A DNA stretch of 64,000 bases from Sodiomyces alkalinus F11 (GCF_003711515.1 NW_021167079.1:3809940-3873939), one strand, 5' to 3'. Positions 23,006 through 35,806 are shown, numbered from the stretch's first letter. Made by a program: numbers and translations. Notes: a model not told the origin generated them from the sequence alone.

Positions 23006-26000
23006 ATGAATAAAGGGCCTTTTAGTTCGAAAAATATCCGGTTTATTTAATATAACGTCGATAAACAGGCCCCGGCGTAAAAGGCTATCCTAGAACAGGC
23101 CTTAAAGGCTTCGGCTGATATAGTCTTTATTCAGGAACTAGCCTACGTCTTAATACTAGAGGGGCAGTTTATCCGAAACCACCCTGCTTTCTATACCGTT
23201 ACGCCTATATTCTAAAAAACCCAGTTCTTCCCTATTAAGCCTAGGGTCCTTACTTATATAAGAAAGGGCTTTAGTATCGATTTCTCACACCGCGAAGACC
23301 TTCTAGACGATATAGACGCGTAGATTATAGAGGTTTATTATCTATATACCTTTTATATTCTACACGTCTATAATCAGATAAAATAGGACCCCAAAACGAT
23401 AGGCCGAGGGCGGCCCCCTAGCCCTACCCCTTCTACCTCTTCCACTTCTTCTTCTTCTTCTTCTTTCCCCTCCTTTTCAGGCCCTAAAAGCCGGCCCTAG
23501 ACCGAGGATCAAGTGCTATAGGGCCTATAGGTACCTAAACCTACCCTTATTATAAGGGACTTTAACAGAAACCACTAGTAGTGGAACGGAGCTGCTACTA
23601 ACTAGGCTTCTATTAGGGCCTAGGCTCTAGTAGACTAGTTGGATAGCCTTAGAGCTACCTATTTAATGGATTCTAAAGAGGTTAACCTAAACGGGAGGAC
23701 CTTTTTTAGGTCTAATCTTCGTTAAGAGTCGGTTATAGACCTAGCCTTTTACACGCCCGGCTTCGATTATCTCCACTTCGATAAATAGGAATATATCGAA
23801 AACACTACTTCTTTATACCGCGCTATCCTCCTTTCGGCTACTATCTTAGACTCTAAAAGTCCTATAAATAGGTCCCTCCCGCCGGCTTATAACTGTAAGC
23901 TAGCAGATTAGAACCTGTTTTCTAGCACCCTAAAGAGCCTAGAACCTAGCCTTGACTAGGATATCTAATAGGCTATTAACGCCTCGGACTGGGGTTCTTT
24001 AGGCCGCTGCCTTTCGGATACTATTACCCTAGCGCTTAAGGCTTTAATGCCTAAGCTCCGGGTAGTAGGGCGTTCGAAGCCGTGGTGGACTAAAGAGCTA
24101 AAAGCCCTACGAAAAACAGCTAATAGGGCTTTTAGGGCTTTTCGAAAGGTAAAAAAGGGGGCCTCGGCCACCTAGGCGCCTTTAGAAGCCTCCTGGAAAG
24201 AAGCTCGAAACGCCTATTACCGGGCGGTTAAAGCAGCGAAAGACGACTACTAGGAAGCCTTCCTAGCCCACGCCGAAGGCCCCGGAATCTTTAAGGCCTA
24301 TAACTATACGAAAAGCGGCCTTAATACGAAAATCCCACCGATTTAAACGCCTACGAAGCAGAAGGCCTACGCCTTCGAAGATAAATATAACGCCCTACTT
24401 TAGACCCTTTTTCCTATACCCTCCGCCACCGACGCCCCCGAAGCCCCTATATTTATAGGCCCTTCGGGGGACCCAGGCCTCTTTTACCCTTCTACCGGCC
24501 CCTAGAGCCTAACTAGATCACGCAGTAAGGTCCTTAGAAGACCGTGGGAGTAGCCTAGCCTTTAGGCTGCCGAACTATAACGAGCTATATTCGGTGCTAC
24601 TAAGGGGAAAGCCCTAGGGCCTGATAGGATTAATCTAAGGCCGATCTAGTAGGCCTATAAGGTTATCCCCGGGTCCTTTTTAAAAGCCTATACAGCACTA
24701 TTTATAGCAGGCCACTACCGTACCTACTAGAAAAAAGCCCTAGGGGTTATTTTACCGAAGCCGGGAAAGAAGGACTATTCTAATCCTAAGTCTTATAGGA
24801 TTATAGCCCTTCTAAACTGCCTAGATAAAGTCCTCGAAAGGGTTATAGCTACTAGGCTTAGCTTTATAGCTAATACCCGCGACGACCTTCTACACCCTAG
24901 TTAAATAGGGGGTAGAAAATAACGCTCTGCTATCGATATAGCCCTCCTCCTCCTCTACTATATTTAAAAACAGCGTAAATCACGCTAAAATCCTATGATT
25001 TCTACGCTATTTTTAGATATTAAAGGAGCCTTCGATCACGTTACCCGTCCCTAGCTACTTAGGTCATTTTAGGAACTCTAACTACCCTCGAACCTAGTTA
25101 AATAGGTAGCCTCTTTTACAGAAAACAGGCGAATCTAACTAGCTTTCGAGGGGCAGGTCTAATAGCCTACCCTCCTAAATATAAGGGTTCTATAAGGCTC
25201 CCCGGTTTCCCCTATCCTTTTCCTGATTTAGATTAGGAAGGTTATAACAGGACCGGATTTTCAGGGTTTTCAGTTATCCTATATCGATGATTTTCAGCTA
25301 TCTGTAGTGTCTATATCGACTAGAAAAAACTATAAAACCCTAGAGAAAGCCGTAGCCTCCCTTTTCGACGTAGCAAAAGTTAACCAAGTCCTTTTCGACC
25401 CTAAAAAGATAGAGCTTATTCACTTCCACCGAAGACGCTTTATAGAAGAGACTCCGGTTATTGTAGGGGGGTACTTAGTTAAACTAGCGCTAGGTGCTAT
25501 TAGGTGGCTTAGGGTCTGGTTTAATCCGAAGCTATCCTTTAAACCCCACGTTGAAAAACGCCTAAACTTAGCTTTAGGAGCCCTAAACAGGCTACACAGG
25601 CTAGCTAGCTCGTAGAGGGGCCTTTCTTTTAAGGCTCTACGGCAGCTATATATAGCCTATATAGCCTCCTGAGCTAATTTCGGCTCGCAGCTCTAGTAGG
25701 ACCTAAAATCACCGAAAAAACACTTAGTGGACCGCCTAGAACGCCTATAGTATAGCGCTTTCGTTAGGGCACTAGGGGCTTTTAGGGGGGCCCCCTTACG
25801 GCCTCTAGAACTCGAAGCAGTAGCCCCCCCGGTAGCGGTTCGGTTAACTAGGTCTAATAGGCTCTATGCCTTTCGGGCCATAAAGTTCCTACTAAACCAC
25901 CCTATTAAATGCTAGCTTTATACTAGTATTCAAAGGCAGCCAGGGGACTAAAATTAGGAAACCCTCGCCCTTCTCCAGAATCTATAGCCTAGTATATAGC

Positions 26001-27163
26001 TATATAGGCTAGGCCTAGAAACAGTGGCTTTAGTAGGTTAGTCTTAGAATATCGAGGGTCCTTCGGCTAGGTGGGAGGCCCCCTAGGCCTCGGAACCTAT
26101 AGCGGACCTAAGACCCTTTTTCCCCTTTAAGGACCGGTCTAAAACAGAGACCGACCCTGGCCCTAATACCCCCGATCAGAAAACAGCCCACCTCGAAGCC
26201 CTAGCCGAAATTCAGTAAGGCCTAGGGGAATAGGCTACTATTTTCTATACCGACGGGTCTCTAGGCCACCCTACTAGACCCCCTAGAGGGCCTTCACAGG
26301 CTGCAGCCGCTATGATATAGTGGACTAATACTAGAAGGCCCTGTAAAGCTATAGGCTTTAACCTAGGGGCCGCTACCGAAGTCGCGGACGCTGAATTATA
26401 CGCTATTCGTCAGGCCCTTTACGCTGCCCTAGAGTAAACGCCTAGGCCCCTGGAGTGCTATATTTTTAGTAATTCTTACGCGGCTATTCAGAAGCTTCAG
26501 CGCACCTTATAGTAGGCTATAGAAGCTAAAAGCCTTATTTCACGCCTTAAATAACTAGGCACTTCGATATCTATCTAGTAGTGCCCCTCGTATATAGGGA
26601 TAGAAGGGAATAAGCTAGCGGATAAAATAGCTAAAGGGGCATTAAACCCCGAAAAAGCTACTAAATCCGTTAGCTTAGTTACCCTTAGCCACCTAAAACG
26701 CCGGATAAATAAAGCCCTTATTTAAGACTAAAAGACCCTATAGAATCACGAAGAGGAGGAAGAGAAAAGAGGTCGATCGGTTCGATTAGGCCGCCTGTAT
26801 AGGCGATTAGTCCGCGATAACCTCCGCTTCTCCCGAAAACCACTACTAATATAAGGCCCTAGGTGGGTAAAATCGGCTTTCACATAGTTAAAAACCGGCT
26901 TCGGATACCTAAAAACCCACTAAAAAATGGCCTAAAACTGCGCTAACGACCGCTATTCCTATCCCGGCTCCCCTACACAGGATACAGCACACCTTATTCT
27001 TTTATACCCTTTTTATAAAGAAGAACGAAGAGCCCTGCGGGAAGCCCTAGCAGGCCTACCGCTATCTCTGCCGCTATTATTTAGTACTAAAAAAGAAATA
27101 CAGGCCTTATAGGCCTACCTTTCAGCTACTAAAATAGCCTCGGCAGAGTGGTATAGGGCGTAA
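23006..27163 (+). pseudogene. LINE beta ORF2: endonuclease, RT, RNase H
   Basis: The ATG (23006), the open segment at 25307-25615, the RNase H box (26243) and the end codon (27161) are all in one frame of about 1385 codons, so the damage there is by stops with no net frameshift. Endonuclease (about residues 1-230) has VFIQE and RDFNRNH (G of GDFN lost). Reverse transcriptase (about residues 530-860) has PKPGKKDYSNPKSYR, DIKGAFDHV, GSPVSPILFLI and an intact YIDD near 25280. RNase H (about residues 1075-1220) has YTDGS and DAELYAI intact, with a later Asp read as Asn (FSNSYAA), then NKLADK. Inactive only through stops and few substitutions. Confidence 0.93.
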
Positions 27164-27362
27164 ACCACGATTCCTGCGGTCTGGTTATATTACTTTAGTT
27201 TTTTACCTCTTAGGTTTTATTAGGCAGATTATTACGGAGGATTTCCTTTATATAGTACGCTCTATTTTACTATACCTGGTTTCTTATAGCCTCTAGCCTT
27301 TAGGGCGATAGGCGCCGCGCCATAGCTTTAGGGCTGTATGCGCGTAATGAATTAAAAAACAA

Positions 27363-27375
27363 ATTCCTCGCCATT
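27363..27375. repeat. LINE beta target-site duplication, right copy
   Basis: ATTCCTCGCCATT, identical to 21164-21176, after the A-rich tail. Confidence 0.92.
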
Positions 27376-28430
27376 TCCCGGATATCCTATAGATAAAGGA
27401 TATTATCGCTTTATAGTTTAACCTAAATAACGCCTTTAGCGACGTCCTAGGCTACTCGCTAAATAAACTACTATACGGTATCTAAACTAATAGCCCCCTT
27501 AATATACTCGGAGACACTCACCTGTAATTCGCTTAGAAACTATTTTAGGAAAACGCTAAGTTATTTATCGTATTACCTTAAATACATAGAAAGCGGTTAT
27601 ATTATAAGATATACTGTAGTATCCGGTTTATACCGGGGGATTTTATATTCGTACAGCTTAGCTAAGGATACTCGTTACCTAATAAGCTATCTACTAAACT
27701 CGGTTAGTAACGAATAGGTCCGTTTAAGGTTAAGAAGTAGGTTTTACCTCTAGTATATTATTTAGATCTACCCGCCATGCTTAATATCCACCCCGCTATT
27801 AGTATTACCCACCTTTAGCTAGCGAAGGAACCGGGCTTAGACCTATTCCCGAGTTAGGAAATCGATAGCGGTCCAGTTCGCCCCGGCGACCGGGACGTTA
27901 ATAGGCATAAATAGCGTGACCTGTATAAACACTATAAGATAGACGCTATCCTGGATAAGAGAATTACTCGAAAAGGTCGGGGTAAGTCCCGTACTAAATA
28001 TCCAGTTTAATAAAAAGAATAGCCTAGTTAATAGAATATATAGATACCGAAGTAGGCGATAGACGTACCGGAAATAGTTAAAGCCTTTAAAGCACGATAA
28101 AAGGCCTTAGAAACACTACGAGCCACGGCGAAGGGAATAACGCCGTATAAAACCCTAAAGCCAGGGGATATTAAAGGAATAGTTAGGTTAAAGAATACTC
28201 GGGGTAAGAAACCTTTAAGGGGCTCTAGTATAGCCTTGTAGCTTTATTAGGCACCGAATAAGGAACCCGAGTTACCCGAGGTAACTATACGCTATCCGCG
28301 TATAGCGAACGGCCCCGGACTTAAGCGAGGGAAGGTATAAGAGTTACTGTCTAATCTTCGAATAGTAGGTATATAAAAGAAAAACAGAGCGGAATAATAA
28401 AAATAATATAAACCGCGATATTCTGCTAGA
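27376..28430 (+). pseudogene. Ty3/gypsy gamma, integrase 3' part
   Basis: Continuation of the integrase split by LINE beta. The end of the core lies at about 27376-27560 (NNAFSDVLGYS, then LLYG). The C-terminal domain includes the FKVKK and LPAMLNIHPAISITHL block near 27720-27810, the usual gypsy pattern before a chromodomain or tail. A Lys/Arg-rich tail runs to about 28140. Stops throughout. Confidence 0.8.
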
Positions 28431-30400
28431 TTAGCCCGCTTACCTACCCGATTATAAACGTTCTTCTCGTAACTAATACCCTAACTAACCTTCGCCTATC
28501 CTTTACTATTACTAAGTATTTCGGCGTATAATAATTCCCCTATACTCTTGTATAGTAACGATTATAGGCTTTTATAAGATATAGTATTTCCCCCTTTATT
28601 CCGCTTCTACCTAATGATTAGATTTCCCCCTTATTTATAGTAAGCCTCCTACTATACTATATCGTTAAATACCTAACCGATATCTATAGGTCTAAGGATC
28701 GCGAGTTCGAATAGGAAGTTTCGCCGTATTTCGCTAAAGGGAAATCGGGCAAGGGACTTATATTTAATGGTTATTTTAGGGCCTTTACTCTATTTAGTAA
28801 TAAGAACTATATTATTACAGGGCTATAGTCTACCGGTTTAGTATTTAAGTAGTAGCGCTATAATAATAAGAGTATTATTATAAGGTATCGCTAGTAAGCT
28901 ATTAACGCTAGATACGATAACCCCCTTAACCGCCGCCTCCGTAGGACCGTGTTTACCTTAGCCGAGGAAGCAGAACGCGTCGTGCTAGTAGCTATTACGT
29001 AGTAGATTACTACCCTATACCCCTAGCCGTAGTTTTTACTAGATAATAATATCGATATCGCTAATTAGCCTTAGTATTCCTAAATATTTAAGCAGTACCT
29101 TACTATAGCTTGTTATAACGCCCCTAAGGCTATATATAGCTAGTTCCTCCCTAATCCCCCTACCAACCGCTATTGAGGCCCTATAGTTATACCCTTAGGC
29201 TTCTTATTACCGCGTAACACTATAGCGACCGCTTAGACCCTCATCCCTAGCACCCCCCTCTTATAGCTATATGATACTATAGTGCCCGCCTATATCCTCT
29301 ATATAGTCTATAAACCAGCGTCCCTAAGCGTCGGACTAACTAACTCCCTGGAAATACTATACGGTAATAAGATTAGTAGCGCCGAGTTTAATAGTAAGAT
29401 AAACGACTACCCGGCTAATATTAAACCTCGGGCGGCTAAGATCTAAGCTTTCCCATAGTCGTAATAAACCACCCCCGCGTTAATTATCTCTAGAGTAGCT
29501 AATATTCTTACCGGGCTCCGACTCGGCGCCGCCCTAAGCACCGCTAGCGCCCTCTCGCCTATTACGGGCATTAAACGGCCTTACTAGGGTTATATATTAA
29601 CGCCTCTAGCTAAATAAATATTCGCCCGCTATAGCCTTAAGGTGCTATATACCTAGGCCGCGAAAAGCTTCGCGGTTAGCCTAAATAACCTATCCTACTT
29701 AGTGTAGTTTACCGAGTTTACGCACGGAGATTAAACGTTCGGTAAGATTAAGTAATATTCCTATACTACTATACTACCGCTCCCGGTCGTTATTTAGGCG
29801 GCCGCGTTTATTAATAAGTATATAGTTAACCACGAAGTCTAGAACGCCGCCGAGCTAAACTTACTTATAGGCTTTTAGTATATAGGTAAGCTAGTATATC
29901 TCGCTAAGTTAGACGTACTCGGTGCGCTAAAGGATAATAAGCGCGAATATTTAGTAAAACGGTACGTTAATAATACGGATCTCACCGAGGTAGTTATTCA
30001 GCACGTTATAGTAGTAACGCGCTACTATAAAGCCTATAGTAAAAAGGGCGTTATAGCCTTTTATAAAATCTTATAGCTAATAATTAAGGATAAAGAAGCT
30101 AGCCTTACGGGGGACGATATAGCTATTATTCTTAATTATAAGGTATTCTATTACGGTTTCCTAGATACTAACCCGTAGCCGCTAAAGGTTACCGAGATCT
30201 AACTAGCGAAGGCTAGATAATAGAGGAGAACCGTGATCGCCTAATAAGGCGTTATAAAGTACCTTAAGTTCGGCGTTTAGTTTAAATATTAGGGTTTCGG
30301 TATAATAGCTTAGAATAAGTGTTTAGGTATAGGCGTAAGGACGCGCTAAGAGGATACGTTCGGTTAATTAGCTTACTTCCACTTATTTACTTTTTTTGTC
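28431..30400 (+). pseudogene. Unassigned coding-like relic
   Basis: Not recognised. Plus-strand reading gives long stretches of protein-like text with TAA/TAG at sites that look like former Gln or Trp, for example about 28650-29030 and 29810-30180. It lies just downstream of gypsy gamma integrase, where chromovirus-like elements have only a short tail and the 3' LTR, so it may be an extra ORF of that element or a different repeat. No catalytic motif was seen. Confidence 0.35.
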
Positions 30401-31029
30401 TTTTATAACTCTCCCCGTTTACCCCCTATTACTACCTAGCGGGTTATATCCCCCTCGCGTATCTTATTATACGGAGTAGTAGTTAGCGTAGTTAGTATAA
30501 TATATTATATTACTATAACCACTATTTCCTTTTTATTATAAGCACTATCGCCGTATATAGTCACTAAGTTATAACCGGGCGGCCCCGCCTTCCTAGAGCG
30601 TAGGAGTCTATACGCCTCGTATTATTAGTTCCGTGACGGTTAACGCCCGCGGGACGTAGGGCTTTTATCGCCCGGAGTATATAATACGCCTCTAGCAAGG
30701 AAAGCGTAAGTATTATTCGCTTAGCTATAGAGTGAATAGGGCGGGTATTATTCTCGTGGATAAAGAACGTATAGCTCCGGCACTATCCCTACGAATAGGG
30801 AATATATAGCGCCCGGACTACTACGCGGGAATAGCGCGGTATAGATACTCGGATTATAGTTAGACCGAACCGGCCGAGGGATATATTGTCGGCGCGGTTC
30901 CCCCTTAGTTTAGTAGAAGATATCTTTATTCTACCCTTATATACTGGAGTAAAGGTCGCCCTTCTAAGCCCTAGAAGCCCTAGGTCCGATAGTACTGGCT
31001 GGCTAGGGATTTGCCTGGACAGGGCTTAT
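30401..31029. other. Unassigned repeat-like sequence
   Basis: No open frame or known transposon domain. TpA-rich with CpG retained, so probably RIP-mutated repeat. It may contain the missing gypsy gamma 3' LTR, but no match to sequence before 16590 was found. Confidence 0.4.
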
Positions 31030-32136
31030 TTTATAAGGGTTAGTCCTATACATGTGTAGAGGAGAGTAATCTAGGCTTATAGGTTATTTACGGTATTATC
31101 CTAAAGCTAGGCGAGGAGGTTATATAACGTAGTGTAAATAGTCCTTTCGATTTATAAGTATACCTCCTTAAACTCCTTCTACTACGCTTCGTAGTCTGCC
31201 TTTTCCTCGCAGTATATGCGGTGATCTTATAAGTAGCGCGTACGTCCTTTTTTCAAGAGGTTATGGATCAATGTAGGCGTTCTAATCGGTAGTTCTTTCG
31301 TTACGGCCGTAGCCTTCCGGCGAGCGGCCGCCTTCTTCTTATCGGCAGCTATGGCCGCCGTGGTAGCGGCTATAGTAGCGGCGTCCGTGGCGTCTATAGC
31401 CTTATCGCCCTCTAGCGTGATAGTAGAAGACGGAGTAGCTGTGATAGTGGAAAACGGGGTGGCCGTGGCCTCCTCGGTCGTGTTAGGGTTAATAAGGGCT
31501 TTGTATTTACGGATATTAGGTGGTATAGGCTTCGGAAGCAGGTAGGCGTTAGCCTCCTCGTCGCTTAGCTTTAGATTAAGATAGTTATCCTAGTAGGAGG
31601 CAGATTTACCGCGCACGACGTGCTCCTATATTACCTAATCCCTCTAGTTAACGAGGGTAGTAGCGGCCGCCTTCTATTCGGCGTTAGATACATTAGAAAA
31701 TATCTTTGCTGGTTTATCGTTTAATTAATTAATAGATACGTTAATTAATCTTTTGATTGCTCTGATTAGGTCGATAGTAGTTATTTAAGAGTGCTTATAT
31801 AGATATGATTGCTTTTTATAGTGGAATAAGGGTAGCCTTATTAATATCTAGACGTTATAAACCGGGCTTATAACTATCGCACGTTAAATAGCACGTAGAT
31901 AATTAACTTAGTAGAGCAGAAATCTCGTATATCTGTATTATATTAAGTTATATTTGTAAGAGTCTCTTATACCCTTAATTTAGATGGTAAAGACTCTGTT
32001 ATAGGTACTAGATTATTTAGATCCCATCCGGTCTTTTCCGGTATCCGCCCCTATTATACACGAAGCCCTGAGTTATAGCGTGGATCCCCCCTAGATCCCC
32101 TATAGACTATGTCGTGGTCCGTATACATATACGATA
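31030..32136 (-). mobile_element. Copia family 1 5'-end fragment (E)
   Basis: Minus-strand piece with LTR (31875-32136), 5' leader and the first part of gag (matching 4906-5740 of copy B). Similarity stops near 31030-31037, so pol and the 3' LTR are gone. The gag segment has the same Ala/Thr-rich coding as other copies, read on the minus strand. Confidence 0.85.
31875..32136 (-). repeat. LTR of copia fragment E
   Basis: 262 bp; in plus orientation begins TATCGCAC and ends CATATACGATA, matching the other family-1 LTRs. Confidence 0.85.
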
Positions 32137-32149
32137 ACCCGCCCCCTAG

Positions 32150-33066
32150 TCCCCCCTTTTACTACTATTACTCCCCTAGGAAGCGCTTATATAGGCGTTT
32201 ACTAATAATAGCAAAACGCAGTATAACACTCTCCACGATCTTATTTTAAGTGCGGTTATCTTAAACCGCCTCCTCGGCGTGATAGTGGGTAATAGACGCC
32301 TTATTAAAGCCCCGGCGGTTCTAAGCCTAGTAGCCACTCTTAGCCTTTTCTAATACGATCTATAGCTCCTTAAACTTACCCTATTATTAAGTCAGTAAAA
32401 TACACTCTCCTAAGTGCTAGGGGTTATTAATAAGCTTCGTATCGGTACAGTAACCGTGTTTAGCTACCTTGGTTAAACAGAGCTATATACGCTCCCCTAA
32501 TAGTTTAGCCTTAAGGGTTATCTAGAGTCTTATTAATGATCTACGGAGTAGCTTATAAGGAAGGGGTTATAATTACTTACCTACACGTAACCCTAAGAGC
32601 TATTACTTTAGTAATATTCGTATTTATACGAGTTAACGGTATATGCCTCCTTATAGGCGCTAAGAATAATATAGTCGCGACTACTATCTAGCTTAAGCTA
32701 AAGAAAATACTACGTATAACGGTTATAAGGAGCGTGGAGGCGGGTGCCCTTTATATCCTTCTTAACTATACACGTAGTGTCCTCTTATGGCTTATTATCG
32801 CCTTTATAAGCGTCGGCTATATCCTTATCCTTATCGATATTATTAACCGTGTCCGGGTCTGTATCGTCCTCGTCCTCGCCCTCCTTTTTCTCCCTATCGT
32901 TACTTATAATAACCTTACCCCCCTCTCCATCCAAGAACCCCTTAAAGGAATTATCATTAATTATGATAATATTAGTATTATTATTCTCTTTATACCCAGT
33001 AGGAGTATACTCGCTGTCCGAAGACAGCTCGATAACAGGACTATTAACCGCGTTTACCCTAGTAGG

Positions 33067-33097
<31 letters not shown>

Positions 33098-33340
33098 GGG
33101 GTATTATTATAGTTACCTAATAGCTAACACAGGGCTATATCCTTCTAGAGGAGATTTTATAAATACTCTATAATAAGCGCTAACTAGTCGTTATACAGAC
33201 TATTAGATATAATCATAAAGGGCGTTAGTACCTTAATACTAGAAATATAGTTAATATTATAGATAAAGACCACCTCTTATTATTTAGCAATCTCCGATAG
33301 CAGATATAAAGAGCCACATACTAATATAATAAGAGCTATA
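32150..33340 (-). pseudogene. Unassigned acidic, Asn-rich coding relic
   Basis: Read on the minus strand, 33119 to about 32790 is free of stops for over 100 codons: an Asn run from the (TTA)n tract, then SPVIELSSDSEYTPTG, then a Glu/Asp-rich stretch ending in a stop. Further downstream (to about 32200) protein-like text continues with TAA/TAG breaks. The shape, an acidic low-complexity tail, suggests a linker or C-terminal region, but the family is unknown and no start codon is evident. Confidence 0.4.
33071..33097. repeat. (TTA)9 microsatellite
   Basis: Perfect trinucleotide run; encodes the Asn tract of the minus-strand relic. Confidence 0.95.
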
Positions 33341-34404
33341 AATATATACTTATATTAGGAAAGAAAAACATAAGAGGAAGGTTATACGAGAAAATAGTTA
33401 ATATTATTATTATTATTATAGTAAGAGGTTCACCAATCCTCAAAAACCATGTATACCTTCCTTATATCTATTACGACTCTATATTATACCTAGTATTAGA
33501 CCTCCTACCTCCTTTTATTCCTACCATAATAAAAACCGTGGTCATCGGCAAAACTACTACAGGTAATCTTTCTATATATTTTAAAGATATTGTAGGCATC
33601 TTATTTAGTTATATAATAGTTATTTAGACGTTTTCTTTTTTACACGTTAAAGTCATTTATACGGTTCTTAGGACCTCTATACGTAAATAATATCTTAGTT
33701 CGAGGTAGCTATATCTACGGTTTAAAGGTAAATACTTAGTATCCTCCTCGAGGTATTCTACTAGGTATAAACAAACTAGTCTATATAAAGATAGTTATCC
33801 TAAAGAGTTTCGTAATAATATAGATTTCCTTTACTAGATAACTAATCCATCTTTAATTATCCGCCCTTAGACTTCTGAAGATAGGAGTATTTTTCGAGAG
33901 GGGTATATTATCAGAATATATAGTACTTATACCTCGCTATAGGACTAGTATTAGCCTTAGATATACATAGGGGGATCGTGGTTAGTGTTAGACTATTAAA
34001 GATATAACGCGTTGAGATCTAATAAGCTAGTTAGCTTAGAAGCAAGCTTAGAAGACTAGTTTAGACGTAAACCTAGTCCTAAGGAGACCTCCCGCTACCT
34101 ACTTAGTTAGAAGACCTTAGGTAGGTATAAAGAAGGGTGTATCTTCTACAGTTCGAGGAGTCTTAAGGGAAAAAGACTCAACGAATAATCTTATCACGAT
34201 ACCCTCTCTTTAGTTCCTACTAGACCCTAAGTAATCTTATATCTTCCCGTAGTTATCTATTACTCCTTATAGTATACCTATAACAGATAGCAAGGTAGTA
34301 GTAGTAAGCTAGGTACTGCGATTTAATTAGTTATAAAAGTGGGTCCATGACCGAACCATAGTCGGAATAACCAAGTAGTATAGTCGGAATATCAGTTCTC
34401 TAGA
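33341..34404. other. No gene seen
   Basis: AT-rich, RIP-like sequence with short simple repeats (33400-33420). A short imperfect direct repeat built on ATAGTCGGAATA lies near 34360-34392. Nothing coding was recognised on either strand. Confidence 0.5.
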
Positions 34405-34986
34405 TTAACATAGTCATCCTAGTAGGAGGTAGATTTACCGCATATGGCGCGCTCCTACGCTACCTAATCTCTCTAGTTAATAAGTGTAGTATCGGCTGTC
34501 TTCTATTCGGCGTTAAATATATTAGAAGATATCTTCGCTTATTTATCGGTTAATTAATTAATTAAGAGGTTGGTCGGTAAGTTAATTAATTGCTTAATTA
34601 CTCTGATCAGGTTAATAATAGTTATTTATAAGTACTTAAAACGTGATTGTTTTTTTTCGTAGAATAGGGTAGCCTTATTAATATCTATAGTCTAGGCGTT
34701 ACAAACCGGGCTTATAACTATCGCATGTTAAAAAGCACTTATAATAGTAAACCTAATCGAGTGGAAATCTTATATATATATATATACTATAGTAAGTTAT
34801 ATCTATATAAGTCTCTTATACCCTTAGTTTAGGTGCTAAAGACTCTGTTATGGGTACTATATTATTTATATCCTATCCGGTCTTTCCCGGTATCTACCCT
34901 TCTTATATCCTGATACCCGACGTCCCCGAGGCCCGAAGCCCTTAGTCAGGCATAGTCTGCCAGGCATAGTCTATGCCTATACGATA
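34405..34986 (-). mobile_element. Copia family 1 5'-end fragment (F)
   Basis: Minus-strand LTR (34719-34986) with 5' leader and the extreme start of gag, matching 31600-31874 in E and 55080-55380 in C. The copy ends near 34405. Near the LTR outer end a short GGCATAGTCT motif is duplicated (about 34950-34975). Confidence 0.82.
34719..34986 (-). repeat. LTR of copia fragment F
   Basis: 268 bp; plus orientation begins TATCGCAT and ends CTATACGATA. Confidence 0.82.
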
Positions 34987-35060
34987 ATATACCGGTCTGG
35001 AGAACCGATATATTATAAGACGAGAGTTGCGAAATATACTGTTATTGGAATCTCCGATTA

Positions 35061-35806
35061 GGCCCTGGTCGACAACGCTGATAAGCTGGCGGAAAACTAC
35101 TAAGGTGTTATAAAAATACATACAAATACATAAAAATACACAAAAGTACTAAGCTAATGATATATGAACCCCTTTTATATAATATTTTCAATATAACTGC
35201 ATTTTTTATGCTTTCCTCTATCCACCAGGTACTACGCTAGGCAGGGGTGCCTCTTAGCGTTTATTAGTAGTTTTTCTACTAAGATAGCCGCATTTTATAT
35301 ATAAAACCTTAATAGCACCTAAAAGGTAGTAATAAAAGAAAATCCTACTAGGATAAGTTAGGGTAGGATCTATTATTAGCCGCGCTATAGCAGAGGCGAT
35401 AGCGAGGCTAATATTAAAGCTATTCGTAACTACAATAATAATATCCTTAACTAAGACGATAACGATATTATCCTAGTACCCGATAGCACTATTCCGATCC
35501 GGTATATTATCTACCCTTTTATAATCTATTCTACACTTATATACCCTAGACCCGATATATTAATATAGGTAGTAGTTAATACGATATAATATAATAGTAA
35601 AAAGAGTATTTTCTTTTATCTATTAGACTTCACGTCGCATTTTACGGAATCGGATCAACATTCCCCCAAAGGATACTTCACTTATTACATAAAAAGATAC
35701 ATTAAGGGTACGGGCTAGCGTTAAAATAGCGTCTTAGCTACGTTTATATCTTTTATATAATCCCTAGGAGTTTTCCGCTAGCTTGTGAGCGTTGTCGAAT
35801 GGGGCC
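35061..35806. mobile_element. Non-autonomous element with terminal inverted repeats
   Basis: About 45-bp inverted ends: 35061-35105 and 35762-35806 share the core CGACAACGCT, then AAGCT.GCGGAAAACT. The 650-bp interior has no transposase-like frame, so it would depend on a partner. Superfamily is open: no clear target duplication was found, and a hAT-like origin is only a guess. Confidence 0.75.

Larger units (their letters stand above)
21177..27362 (+). mobile_element. LINE beta, full-length Tad1/I-type element
   Basis: 6186 bp inserted in the integrase of gypsy gamma with a perfect 13-bp target duplication and an A-rich 3' end. It has a lightly mutated 5' leader (21177-21387), ORF1, ORF2 and a 3' UTR (27164-27362). 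RIP has added stops, but damage is milder than in its host element: the YIDD box and most RNase H acidic residues survive. It is the best-preserved retrotransposon here. Confidence 0.93.

Noticed and set aside
23965..24171. 68-codon minus-strand frame
   Set aside because: Opposite strand of LINE beta ORF2, whose plus frame carries recognisable domains.
32734..33120. Plus-strand 128- and 87-codon frames, Ile/Val or Ser/Leu-rich, membrane-like
   Set aside because: They overlap in different frames and mirror the acidic, Asn-rich minus-strand relic. Hydrophobicity is an antisense effect.
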